Shown piece by piece: positions 1 through 5,744 of a stretch of DNA of 12,680 bases (the first letter of the stretch is position 1; the number at the start of each line of letters is the position of its first letter). Both the position numbers and the translations under genes were made by a program. Source of the DNA: Acidimicrobiia bacterium. Its GTDB lineage: Bacteria > Actinomycetota > Acidimicrobiia > Acidimicrobiales > SZUA-35. The stretch is taken from contig JAOUGG010000019.1 in NCBI GenBank assembly GCA_029857855.1, positions 1 to 12,680 on the forward strand. Direction: 5' to 3'. The notes under the pieces are model-generated. The model was not told the origin of the DNA, ran no database searches, and saw nothing but the letters and a program-made list of their open reading frames with translations.

Positions 1-1
1 A

Positions 2-94
2 GGCTGGATCCGTTTCAGCTACGCCAACCTGTCGACGGCCGAGCTCGACGAGTTCGCCCGGCGCCTCGCCGTCGCCGGTCGAGCCCCGGGGTAG
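2..94 (+). CDS. C-terminal end of a PLP-dependent aminotransferase (partial)
   Basis: Only the last 30 codons are visible, in frame 2 and ending at TAG 92-94. They read GWIRFSYANLSTAELDEFAR and then a short basic tail. The pattern I-R-(F/I)-S-Y-A-N followed by a helix of the form xxLxEAxxRL is the usual C-terminus of class I/II aminotransferases (aspartate aminotransferase-like fold), where the Arg contributes to carboxylate binding. The substrate cannot be judged from this fragment. The gene begins before the window. Its stop codon is also the first three bases of the proposed -10 box of the next gene, so the two genes abut without a terminator between them. Confidence 0.7.
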   Translation, partial: GWIRFSYANLSTAELDEFARRLAVAGRAPG

Positions 95-97
95 AGT
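92..97 (+). promoter_or_regulatory. -10 box for a leaderless arsC transcript
   Basis: TAGAGT fits the TANNNT form of actinobacterial -10 elements and lies 7 nt before ATG 105-107. That spacing puts the transcription start at or very near the start codon. No Shine-Dalgarno sequence precedes the ATG. The same geometry occurs at 5731-5736 and 11322-11327. No convincing -35 is seen. The TAG is shared with the upstream stop codon. Confidence 0.5.
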
Positions 98-104
98 GGC
101 GACC

Positions 105-461
105 ATGGCGAAGGTCACCATCTATCACAACCCCCATTGAAACTCTTCCAAAAATGCCTTGGCGGTCGCCGAGGAGCTGGGAGTGGATCATGACGTCGTG
201 CTCTACATGAAGGAACCACCGGATCGGGCCACGCTCGAAAAGATCGTGGCCGGGCTCGAGGACCCGGTCGAGGATCTCGTGCGCAAGGACTCGCGGTTCA
301 AGAAGCTCGAACTCGATCCCGACGACTACGTCGGCAACCCGGAGGCCGTGATCGACCTCCTCGTCGAGCAGAAGGCGCTGTTGCAGCGCCCCGTCATCGT
401 CAAGGGGCGCAAGGCGATCATCGGACGGCCGAAGAGCCGCATCACCGAGTTCCTGGGCTAG
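105..461 (+). CDS. arsC: Selenocysteine-containing ArsC-family (arsenate reductase-like) protein, read through TGA
   Basis: The frame from ATG 105 to TAG 459-461 encodes 118 residues, the normal length of glutaredoxin-fold ArsC/YfgD proteins. It holds one internal stop, TGA at codon 12. The N-terminus is MAKVTIYHNPH-(TGA)-NSSKNALA. In family members HNP-x-C is the catalytic motif, and in E. coli plasmid ArsC the cysteine is Cys12, so the TGA falls exactly on the redox residue. The three arginines used by ArsC for oxyanion binding have counterparts here: Arg60 (LVRKD), Arg95 (LLQRPVIV) and Arg108 (IIGRPKSR). The protein is fully conserved on both sides of the TGA, and a SECIS-like hairpin follows. 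I therefore call it a selenoprotein that would reduce arsenate or another oxidised substrate in the cytoplasm. Chain similarity is closer to YfgD-type proteins than to plasmid ArsC, so arsenate as substrate is unproven. Automated calling would start it at TTG 159 and lose the active site. The alternative is a nonsense-mutated pseudogene. Confidence 0.85.
138..140 (+). other. In-frame TGA read as selenocysteine (Sec12)
   Basis: TGA 138-140 replaces the catalytic cysteine codon of the ArsC active-site loop (HNPH-U-NSSKN). It is the only stop in the 118-codon frame. Selenocysteine replacing a catalytic redox cysteine is the classical arrangement in bacterial selenoproteins. Confidence 0.8.
157..174 (+). 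promoter_or_regulatory. Bacterial SECIS hairpin of the arsC mRNA
   Basis: CCUUGGC (157-163) pairs with GCCGAGG (168-174): seven continuous pairs including one U160-G171 wobble, closed by the loop GGUC (164-167). The stem starts 16 nt and the loop 23 nt after the UGA, inside the range for bacterial SECIS elements. E. coli fdhF displays GGUC in its SelB-binding loop, with a conserved unpaired U two base pairs below the six-base loop. Here U160 has the same position if C163 and G168 count as the loop flanks. The spacer 141-156 is A/U-rich in an otherwise GC-rich gene, which keeps it unstructured. The hairpin lies inside the coding sequence, as in other bacteria. Confidence 0.75.
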
Positions 462-508
462 CAGACTGCGGAGAAATCGATCTCCAGGGCTCCCCTGCAA
501 GGCCAGAG

Positions 509-565
509 AGTTTGCGATACGCAAACTTGTAGCGGCTTGCCGCCGCCGATACCTCCGGATCGGCG
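509..565. terminator. Two hairpins between convergent genes, likely bidirectional terminator
   Basis: The 105-nt gap between arsC and the convergent glycosyltransferase gene holds two perfect inverted repeats. AGTTTGCG (509-516) pairs with CGCAAACT (520-527) over an ATA loop. CGCCGAT (544-550) pairs with ATCGGCG (559-565) over an 8-nt loop, directly after the glycosyltransferase stop as read on the minus strand. Neither has a clear U-tract, so the terminator role is inferred from position. Confidence 0.5.
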
Positions 566-566
566 T

Positions 567-1673
567 CTAGCGGCGCCGACGGTCGAGCTCGTCGGCCCGG
601 GCGTCGAGGAGGGCGAGGCGTTCGTCGAGGCCCTCCGGCCGGACCAGGTCGATGGCCCGGAAAACGTCGCGCCAGCGATGGGCCCAGTCGTGGCGACGAG
701 CGGCCAGCGACGCGTTGCGCAGACGCATGAGGCGACCGGCCTCGGGATCGTTGTACTTGTCGAGCAGCGTTTCCAGCTCGGTCGACTCGGTCGACTCGAC
801 GACCACCTCGCCGACGAGCTGTCGCTGACTCTCCTCGTCGGGCGGCATCCCGATCAGGATCGAACCGGCGGCCAGACCCTCGAAGAGACGACCAGGAACG
901 ATCCGGAGATTCCCGATCTCCTCCGGACGATCGTGTTTGCCGTAGTTGCAGACGGCCATGCGGGACTGGCGATACCAGTTGGCCACGGCGTCGCGGTGCT
1001 CACGCCACGACACCGCTTTGCCCTGCAGCGTGTCGTAGAGGTACAGCTCCTGGTTGGCCGCCGCCCAGTCGAGAATCCGGCGATGCTGACTCGGCTCCCG
1101 CCGGCCGATCCCGAGCACGGCGATGTTGCGTTTCGGTTCCGGATCGCCGCCGCCGAAGGTGAGAACGTCGGCCGCCGGTGGCAGGCAGTGGATGTCGGCG
1201 TTCGGCACCAGCTCGGTGAACCGGTCGACCACCTCGCGGATGCCGACGAATAGATGGTCGACCATGCCGTAGCCCTCGTAGGCGACACGGTCGTCGAGTT
1301 CGCTCGGCCAGACCTCCGGCATCCAGACTGAGATGGTCTTGGCCGATCGGCGCAGCCTCCCCACCCGCTCGATCAGCGGCAATTCCCATGCACCGTGGGC
1401 CATCAGGATGAGGTGATCGGCTTGCGGAACCGGCTTCAACAAGCCCTCCGAAAGCGCCGGGAGGACCCGGTGGGTGCCGGCCACCCGACGCAGCCCGCGT
1501 CCGGCCACCCGTCGCAGCTTCACCCTTCGATGGCGACGGTGCACATCGAGGAGACCGAGTCGGGCACCGCCGACGTCGACCAGAACGTTCTCGGCCTCAC
1601 TCCATGCGCTGTACGCGAGTTGATCGGCCGGACCACCGGACGCCCCGCGTTGCGAGAGCACGACTACGTTCAT
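567..1673 (-). CDS. GT-B-fold glycosyltransferase-like protein (CgeB/YkvP-like)
   Basis: The protein has 368 residues and no signal peptide or membrane segment. The C-terminal half looks like the nucleotide-sugar-binding domain of GT-B glycosyltransferases: a strand NIAVLGIGRREPSQHR at 183-198, then VCNYG (241-245), then GRLFEGLAAGSILIG (261-275). In GT4/CgeB-like enzymes the last motif is the R-x-x-E-x-x-A-x-G segment that contacts the donor. The N-terminal half is less typical, with a basic stretch at 46-69. Acceptor and donor are unknown. ATG 1671-1673 is chosen because the protein opens with a beta strand (MNVVVLSQRG) as GT-B proteins do. The frame stays open far upstream into the LysR gene, but that extension is antisense-type noise. 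Only weak GGGGA or AGAGG stretches precede the start. It is transcribed alone and converges on arsC. Confidence 0.7.
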   Translation of the reverse strand: MNVVVLSQRGASGGPADQLAYSAWSEAENVLVDVGGARLGLLDVHRRHRRVKLRRVAGRGLRRVAGTHRVLPALSEGLLKPVPQADHLILMAHGAWELPLIERVGRLRRSAKTISVWMPEVWPSELDDRVAYEGYGMVDHLFVGIREVVDRFTELVPNADIHCLPPAADVLTFGGGDPEPKRNIAVLGIGRREPSQHRRILDWAAANQELYLYDTLQGKAVSWREHRDAVANWYRQSRMAVCNYGKHDRPEEIGNLRIVPGRLFEGLAAGSILIGMPPDEESQRQLVGEVVVESTESTELETLLDKYNDPEAGRLMRLRNASLAARRHDWAHRWRDVFRAIDLVRPEGLDERLALLDARADELDRRRR

Positions 1674-1779
1674 GTGTCCCCATAACCTCTGCCCATCTGC
1701 CCGAACCCTCAACCTCAGTCGAACCCCCGATGGTACACGGCGATCGATGAGGCCGCCGCCCGACCGGGAACGCCGGCCC

Positions 1780-2673
1780 CTATGCGGTGTCGCGCAGCCA
1801 GTTGCGCAGGGCCACGACCTTGTCCGATCGGGCGGCCGCCGTGATCCCGGGCCGTTGCAGGATCGGGAACGGCTGATCGGTCTCAACCGGATCGGCGAGG
1901 GCGACCAGTCGGCCGTCGTCGAGCAGGGTGGTGACGATGTGCTCCCAGCCGAGGGCGATTCCCTGGCCGTCGAGGGCGGCCTGGAGGACGAGCGAGTAGT
2001 CGTTGCTGCGATACCCGCCGAGGGAATGCAGGAGGACGACGTCGTGGTCGGCGAACCAGCGCTCCCAGTTGTATCGGGGGCGGTAGCGCTCCTCCAGATG
2101 GAGCAGCGGGGCCTCGGCCAGCCGACCGGGCTCCGGTCGGCCGTCGGCGAACAACTCGTCGACGACGGTGGGAGCGGCAACCGGCACGATCCGCTCCACA
2201 CGAAAGAGGGTCGCCTCCAGATGGCCGGGTCGTTCGAGCCCGAGTGGGATCCACAGGTCGGCGTCGTCGAGTCCGACGGCATCGTCCGAGTCGGTGGTGA
2301 TCACCCGCAGATCGATGTCGGGGTGGCGGCGCTTGAAGTCGGGCAGCCGGGGAAGCAGCCAGAAGTTGGCCAGCGAGGTCGACACCGACAGGCTCACCAC
2401 CTCATTGATACCGACCCGCCGCGCCGCCGCCACGGCATCGTCGATCTCGGCGAACGCCACGGCAAGACGGCGATGGAGAAGCCGCCCGGGGGCGGTGAGC
2501 GTCAAACCTCTGGTCGAGCGTTCGAGTACCTGAACGCCGAGCGCCGATTCGAGCCGGGCGACAGCGTGGCTGACGGCCGGTTGACCGACACCCAGCTTGC
2601 GGGCCGCAGCGGTAAAACTGCTGGATTCGGCCACGGCGGCGAAGGTTCGAAGCCAACGATCGGACACGTTCAT
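1780..2673 (-). CDS. LysR-type transcriptional regulator (GcvA-like)
   Basis: The protein has 297 residues, typical for the family. The N-terminal winged helix-turn-helix spans about 4-62 (WLRTFAAVAESSSFTAAARK, then GVGQPAVSHAVARLE, then LTLTAPG). The rest is the substrate-binding domain, including STSLANFWLLPRLPDF, LLHLE and ALGWE, as in GcvA-like members. It probably binds a small ligand, perhaps a substrate or product of the divergent oxidoreductase operon, and activates that operon while repressing itself; this is inferred from gene order. ATG 2671-2673 is preferred to an ATG at 2742 because the longer version would begin upstream of the proposed promoter. No Shine-Dalgarno sequence is obvious. 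The gene ends 106 nt before the glycosyltransferase start. Confidence 0.9.
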   Translation of the reverse strand: MNVSDRWLRTFAAVAESSSFTAAARKLGVGQPAVSHAVARLESALGVQVLERSTRGLTLTAPGRLLHRRLAVAFAEIDDAVAAARRVGINEVVSLSVSTSLANFWLLPRLPDFKRRHPDIDLRVITTDSDDAVGLDDADLWIPLGLERPGHLEATLFRVERIVPVAAPTVVDELFADGRPEPGRLAEAPLLHLEERYRPRYNWERWFADHDVVLLHSLGGYRSNDYSLVLQAALDGQGIALGWEHIVTTLLDDGRLVALADPVETDQPFPILQRPGITAAARSDKVVALRNWLRDTA

Positions 2674-2709
2674 GACGTGGAACCGTACCCGCGCCCGGCG
2701 GTCCAATCC

Positions 2710-2738
2710 ATGATATTTTTCGATGACTCGATGACCAA
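2710..2738 (-). promoter_or_regulatory. Promoter of the lysR gene
   Basis: Read on the minus strand, TTGGTC (2738-2733) and TATCAT (2715-2710) are separated by 17 nt, giving a sigma-A type promoter. The start point would fall near 2703, about 30 nt before the lysR ATG. Its spacer contains the tandem octamer at 2720-2735. Confidence 0.55.
2720..2735. promoter_or_regulatory. Tandem octamer, candidate LysR operator
   Basis: TCGATGAC occurs twice head to tail (2720-2727, 2728-2735), and TCGATGA recurs at 2794-2800. The pair lies between the -35 and -10 of the lysR promoter and ends 12 nt before the -35 of the dehydrogenase promoter. This is where a LysR regulator would repress itself and activate the divergent operon. 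A T-N11-A pattern runs from T2719 to A2731. Confidence 0.45.
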
Positions 2739-2747
2739 ACAAGCCGA

Positions 2748-2776
2748 TTGACCGTTGGTTCGGCGATGTCTACTGT
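2748..2776 (+). promoter_or_regulatory. Promoter of the dehydrogenase-oxygenase operon
   Basis: TTGACC (2748-2753) matches the -35 consensus at five of six bases, and TACTGT (2771-2776) fits TANNNT with a spacer of exactly 17 nt. Transcription would begin near 2783, leaving about a 50-nt leader before GTG 2833. That leader contains CGCTC/GAGCG (2787-2791 and 2799-2803), a small dyad around the third TCGATGA. Confidence 0.6.
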
Positions 2777-2817
2777 TTGCGATATTCGCTCGATCGATGA
2801 GCGACGACGTCGAATGC

Positions 2818-2824
2818 AGAGGGG
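2818..2824 (+). promoter_or_regulatory. Ribosome binding site that favours the GTG 2833 start
   Basis: AGAGGGG lies 8 nt before GTG 2833. The alternative ATG at 2845 has GGAGG only about 2 nt upstream, too close to serve it. ATG 2797 has no such site. Confidence 0.5.
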
Positions 2825-2832
2825 CGCAACGG

Positions 2833-3756
2833 GTGACCGGAGGAATGCCGAGCATCGGATTCATCGGACTGGGCAACATGGGTGGGCCGATGGCCCGTCG
2901 TCTGGTCGGCGCCGGGTATGCCGTTCAGGTTTTCGATCTGGTGCCCGAGGCGGTCGCCGATCTCGTTGCCGCGGGAGCCAAACCGGCCGACTCGGCCGTC
3001 GCCGCCGCCCGAGGTGTCGACGTTCTCCTGACCTCACTCCCCCGGCCCGATCACGTCGAATCGGTCATGGCCGGTCCCGACGGGGCGCTGGCCGCACTGG
3101 CCCCCGGCTCCCTGTGGGTCGACCTGACAACCAATCGGGTCGAACTCCTGACCCGGCTGGCAGCCGAAGCCCCCGAGGCAGTGTCGGTGGTCGAATCGCC
3201 GGTGACCGGCGCCGTCGACGGGGCTCGCACCGGAAACCTCACGCTCTTCGTCGGCGGTGCCGAGTCCGACGTCGATCGGGTCGCCCCGATCCTCGACAAC
3301 CTCGGCATGGTGATCCGCTGCGGGGCACTCGGCACCGGCAACGTCGTCAAACTGGTCACCAACCAACTGTGGTTCGTGGCCGCGGCGGCGCTCGGCGAGG
3401 GCTTTGCCGTCGGCATGGCCAACGGGGTCGAATTGGGCACCCTGTGGCATGCCATCCGCAACAGCGTGGGAGACAGCTTCGTGGCCCGTCACGACGCCCC
3501 GTCGATCTTCGCCGGCCACTACGACCCGTCGTTCACCCTCGGCCTCTGCCTGAAGGACCTGGGTCTGCTCGCGGAGCTATCCGAGGCGGTAGGGGCCGAG
3601 CTGCCGATGACCGATGCCGCCCGCGGCGCGTTCGCCGCCGCCGCCGAACGCTATGGCACCGACGTCGGCGAACTGCATGTGGCCAAGAGGATCGAGGACG
3701 ACGCCGGGCTGTCGATGCGGCTCGCCGGCGACTGGATCCCCCACTGGGAGAAGTGA
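2833..3756 (+). CDS. 3-hydroxyisobutyrate dehydrogenase-like NAD-dependent beta-hydroxyacid dehydrogenase
   Basis: With the GTG 2833 start the protein has 307 residues. The Rossmann motif GFIGLGNMGGPMA (9-21) is followed by Asp35 at the end of strand 2, which suggests NAD rather than NADP. The substrate-loop motif is SPVTGAVDGARTG (122-134; the family usually has S-x-P-V-S-G-G). The catalytic Lys173 and Asn177 lie in GTGNVVKLVTN, and KDLGLL (241-246) is the conserved cofactor-loop segment. The family oxidises 3-hydroxy acids such as 3-hydroxyisobutyrate or reduces semialdehydes such as tartronate semialdehyde. The substrate here is unknown, and the Thr-Ala in place of Ser-Gly in the substrate loop hints at a non-standard one. 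It is the first gene of a two-gene operon, 33 nt before the oxygenase, and is probably controlled by the divergent LysR protein. Confidence 0.88.
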   Translation: MTGGMPSIGFIGLGNMGGPMARRLVGAGYAVQVFDLVPEAVADLVAAGAKPADSAVAAARGVDVLLTSLPRPDHVESVMAGPDGALAALAPGSLWVDLTTNRVELLTRLAAEAPEAVSVVESPVTGAVDGARTGNLTLFVGGAESDVDRVAPILDNLGMVIRCGALGTGNVVKLVTNQLWFVAAAALGEGFAVGMANGVELGTLWHAIRNSVGDSFVARHDAPSIFAGHYDPSFTLGLCLKDLGLLAELSEAVGAELPMTDAARGAFAAAAERYGTDVGELHVAKRIEDDAGLSMRLAGDWIPHWEK

Positions 3757-3775
3757 GCGTGAAGACGTGAACCTG

Positions 3776-3781
3776 AAGGAG
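3776..3781 (+). promoter_or_regulatory. Strong ribosome binding site of the oxygenase gene
   Basis: AAGGAG lies 8 nt before ATG 3790, fixing the start of the second operon gene. Confidence 0.7.
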
Positions 3782-3789
3782 CAAACGGT

Positions 3790-4674
3790 ATGAACGGCAC
3801 CACGACGACGACGGCTCGATACGGGCTGCGTGAGTTGGTCGACACCGACCGCCATCCCCTCCACGAACCGGGCTCCGCCGCCTACCGGGCCGCGGTCGAC
3901 GCCGCTCGGGCCCAGTTGCGATCCGACGGCTGCGCCGTGGTCAAGGACCTGATCCGGCCCGAGGCCCTCTCGATCCTGTCGGCCGAGATCGTGGCGCGGA
4001 AGCCGACAACCCACTTCTCGACCCAGACGATGAACCCGTACTTCCACACCGAGTACAACCCCGACTATCCGGATCATCATCCGGTCAACACCTTTCTCGA
4101 ACGCTCCAGCGGCTTCATTCCCGGTGATTCATGGGAGTCGGGCTGCGCCACGGACGTCATCTTCCGGGCCCCCGAGCTGACCCGGTTCCTCGCCGCCTGT
4201 CTGGAGATCCCCGAGCTCCACTGCTACGCCGACCCCTTGGCCGGTCTCACGGCCAACATCCTCGATCCCGGCCAGCAGTTCACGTGGCACTTCGACACCA
4301 ACGACTTCGCCGTCACGGTGCTGGTCGACGAGGCCGACGAGGGCGGCCTGTTCGAGTACGTCCCCAACATCCGCAACGCCGAGGACGAGGGCTTCGACCA
4401 CATCCAGCACGTGCTCGACGGCGGCCGCAACGGTGTGGTCACCCTCGACCTGCGACCCGGCGACCTGCAGATCTTCCGGGGCCGCCATTCGCTACACCGG
4501 GTGAGCCGGGTGGCCACCGATTCGGTGCCCCGCCACGCCGCCATCTTCGCCTACACCGAAAAGGCCGGAGTGATCGGCCGGGTGGTGCGAACCCGCCAGC
4601 TCTTCGGCCGGGTCCTGCCCGAGCACGAGGCGGCCGAACGGGACCGGGTCCGCTCCGACACGCTCCTCGACTGA
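3790..4674 (+). CDS. Fe(II)/2-oxoglutarate-dependent oxygenase, hydroxylase type
   Basis: The protein has 294 residues and is cytoplasmic. The jelly-roll metal site is plain: His167 and Asp169 in TWHFDTNDFAVTVLV, and the distal His236 in FRGRHSLHRVSR. Arg248 (SVPRHAAIFAY), 12 residues later, is the expected 2-oxoglutarate carboxylate ligand. The stretch GGLFEYVPNIRN (185-196) and the RPGDLQIFRG strand (222-231) resemble, as I recall them, the small amino-acid hydroxylases related to the BesD-type radical halogenases. Those halogenases have Gly in place of the metal-binding Asp. Here the Asp is present, so hydroxylation is expected. A pathway in which this enzyme hydroxylates a substrate and the upstream dehydrogenase oxidises the alcohol is plausible but inferred. 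The start is supported by the AAGGAG site. The gene is followed by a perfect 17-bp inverted repeat. Confidence 0.82.
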   Translation: MNGTTTTTARYGLRELVDTDRHPLHEPGSAAYRAAVDAARAQLRSDGCAVVKDLIRPEALSILSAEIVARKPTTHFSTQTMNPYFHTEYNPDYPDHHPVNTFLERSSGFIPGDSWESGCATDVIFRAPELTRFLAACLEIPELHCYADPLAGLTANILDPGQQFTWHFDTNDFAVTVLVDEADEGGLFEYVPNIRNAEDEGFDHIQHVLDGGRNGVVTLDLRPGDLQIFRGRHSLHRVSRVATDSVPRHAAIFAYTEKAGVIGRVVRTRQLFGRVLPEHEAAERDRVRSDTLLD

Positions 4675-4683
4675 CCCGAAATT

Positions 4684-4720
4684 TGCAGCACAGGTGACAC
4701 GGAGTGTCACCTGTGCTGCA
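4684..4720. terminator. Perfect 17-bp inverted repeat after the oxygenase operon
   Basis: TGCAGCACAGGTGACAC (4684-4700) is the exact reverse complement of 4704-4720, with a three-base GGA loop. It begins 10 nt after the oxygenase stop and would form a very stable hairpin. No U-tract follows. It may be a U-tract-independent terminator or a copy of a dispersed palindromic element. No second copy is in the window. Confidence 0.6.
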
Positions 4721-4778
4721 CAGAACGGCGTTTCGCGGCTGACGCCACGGGACGGTGACGAGTGTGCATACTCGACAC

Positions 4779-5675
4779 ATGGAACCTCTTCGTACCGCGA
4801 CCAGCCCGGGAGTACGCGGGTCCGGGGGCAGGCCGAGCCGCTGGTCCGCCCTGGCCGCAGCCGTCGTCGTCCTCGTGACCGTCGTCGGGCTCACCGCATG
4901 GCTGAACAGAGACGATGGCCAGTCGATCGATACCGACGTCGCAGACGGAACGACCGAAGATGGCGGGGCACAGCGCCCCCTCGACGTCGATTCGCTGGTC
5001 GGCACCACCTGGGTGCTGCGAGCCGGCGGGGGGCCGGGCGGCGACATCGCCTTCGTCGACGGCTACCCGATCACCCTGACCTTCGAGGCCGACAGTTTCG
5101 GCGGAACAGCGGCCTGCAACGGCTATGGCTCGACGTATTCGGTCGATGGCAACGAGATCACGATCGAGGGCATCAGTGCCACCGAGATGGGGTGCGAAGC
5201 AGCCGTGCAAGCCGCAGAACAGGCATACTTCGCCGCCCTGGCCGATGTCGGCGACATCACGCTGGCCGGCGACGAACTGATCCTCGGCGGACCCTCGACC
5301 GAGCTCATCTTCACCCGGCGGCAGCCGGCCCCGACCGAGGACCTGGTCGACACCCTCTGGCTGCTCGACACGATCATCCGCGGTGACACGGCGGCCACGG
5401 TGCTCGGGGATCCGGCCACACTGTCGATGAGCAGCGACGGAACGTTCTCAGGTAGCACCGGCTGCCGCACCTTCGCCGGCCGCTACCAGACGTTCGGCTC
5501 CGAGGTGCAGTTCAACGAGTTCGCCGCCGGTCCCGAGGAGTGCCCCACCGTGCTGCGGGACCAAGACAACCACGTGTTCAGTGTGCTCGGCGATGGGTTC
5601 ACCACCGAGATCGACGGTCAGCGCCTCACGGTCACCTCCGCCGGCGGCGAGGGCCTCGGCTACCGGGCCGGGTAG
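4779..5675 (+). CDS. Membrane-anchored protein with two META (HslJ-like) domains
   Basis: From ATG 4779 the protein has 298 residues. A short basic N-terminus precedes one hydrophobic segment (about 22-42, WSALAAAVVVLVTVVGLTAW) that anchors it, with the rest outside the membrane. No lipobox is present. Two META domains follow a Thr/Asp/Gly-rich linker. Domain 1 (about 72-180) has the signature AACNGYGSTYSVDG and ATEMGC. Domain 2 (about 188-295) starts again with DTLWLLD and has STGCRTFAGRY and EEC. META domains occur in HslJ and related envelope proteins of uncertain function. The start could also be GTG 4755, eight codons earlier. I prefer ATG 4779 because a -10-like CATACT (4767-4772) lies 6 nt upstream, giving a leaderless mRNA; this support is modest. 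It is transcribed alone, ending in a hairpin over its stop codon. Confidence 0.8.
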   Translation: MEPLRTATSPGVRGSGGRPSRWSALAAAVVVLVTVVGLTAWLNRDDGQSIDTDVADGTTEDGGAQRPLDVDSLVGTTWVLRAGGGPGGDIAFVDGYPITLTFEADSFGGTAACNGYGSTYSVDGNEITIEGISATEMGCEAAVQAAEQAYFAALADVGDITLAGDELILGGPSTELIFTRRQPAPTEDLVDTLWLLDTIIRGDTAATVLGDPATLSMSSDGTFSGSTGCRTFAGRYQTFGSEVQFNEFAAGPEECPTVLRDQDNHVFSVLGDGFTTEIDGQRLTVTSAGGEGLGYRAG

Positions 5676-5681
5676 CCGAGG
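5654..5681 (+). terminator. Hairpin spanning the META gene stop codon
   Basis: CCTCGGCTACC (5654-5664) pairs perfectly with GGTAGCCGAGG (5671-5681) over a 6-nt loop. The second arm contains the TAG stop (5673-5675). No U-tract follows. It is probably a terminator or 3'-end stabiliser that separates this unit from the methyltransferase gene. Confidence 0.55.
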
Positions 5682-5730
5682 ACGAGTTGCCGCAGAGACT
5701 GGCGGGCCCGAGGGCGTCAGCCACGGCGGT

Positions 5731-5736
5731 TAGGAT
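5731..5736 (+). promoter_or_regulatory. -10 box of the leaderless DNA methyltransferase mRNA
   Basis: TAGGAT, a common actinobacterial -10 form, lies 8 nt before ATG 5745. There is no ribosome binding site, so the transcript should start at the initiation codon. Confidence 0.55.
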
Positions 5737-5744
5737 GGTGGCCT

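Noticed and set aside
138..140. arsC as a nonsense-mutation pseudogene
   Set aside because: The TGA sits exactly at the catalytic position, the rest is intact, and a well-spaced GGUC hairpin follows. Selenocysteine explains all of this better, though absence of sel genes would revive the pseudogene reading.
159..461. TTG-started 100-residue ORF as a complete small protein
   Set aside because: It lacks the first strand and the catalytic loop of the ArsC fold, both of which are present just upstream in the same frame before the TGA. It is an artefact of reading TGA as stop.
567..2282. A 571-residue minus-strand gene extending the glycosyltransferase upstream
   Set aside because: The added part is a second frame of the LysR gene, rich in Ser, Arg and Pro without domain character. 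The GT-B strand begins at ATG 1673.
1672..2751. Long plus-strand ORF of 359 residues
   Set aside because: It is antisense to the LysR gene, whose protein is clearly conserved. The plus-strand translation shows no family features.
2755..2832. N-terminal extension of the dehydrogenase from GTG 2755
   Set aside because: It would start between the -35 and -10 of the proposed promoter and adds residues before a Rossmann strand that normally opens the protein.
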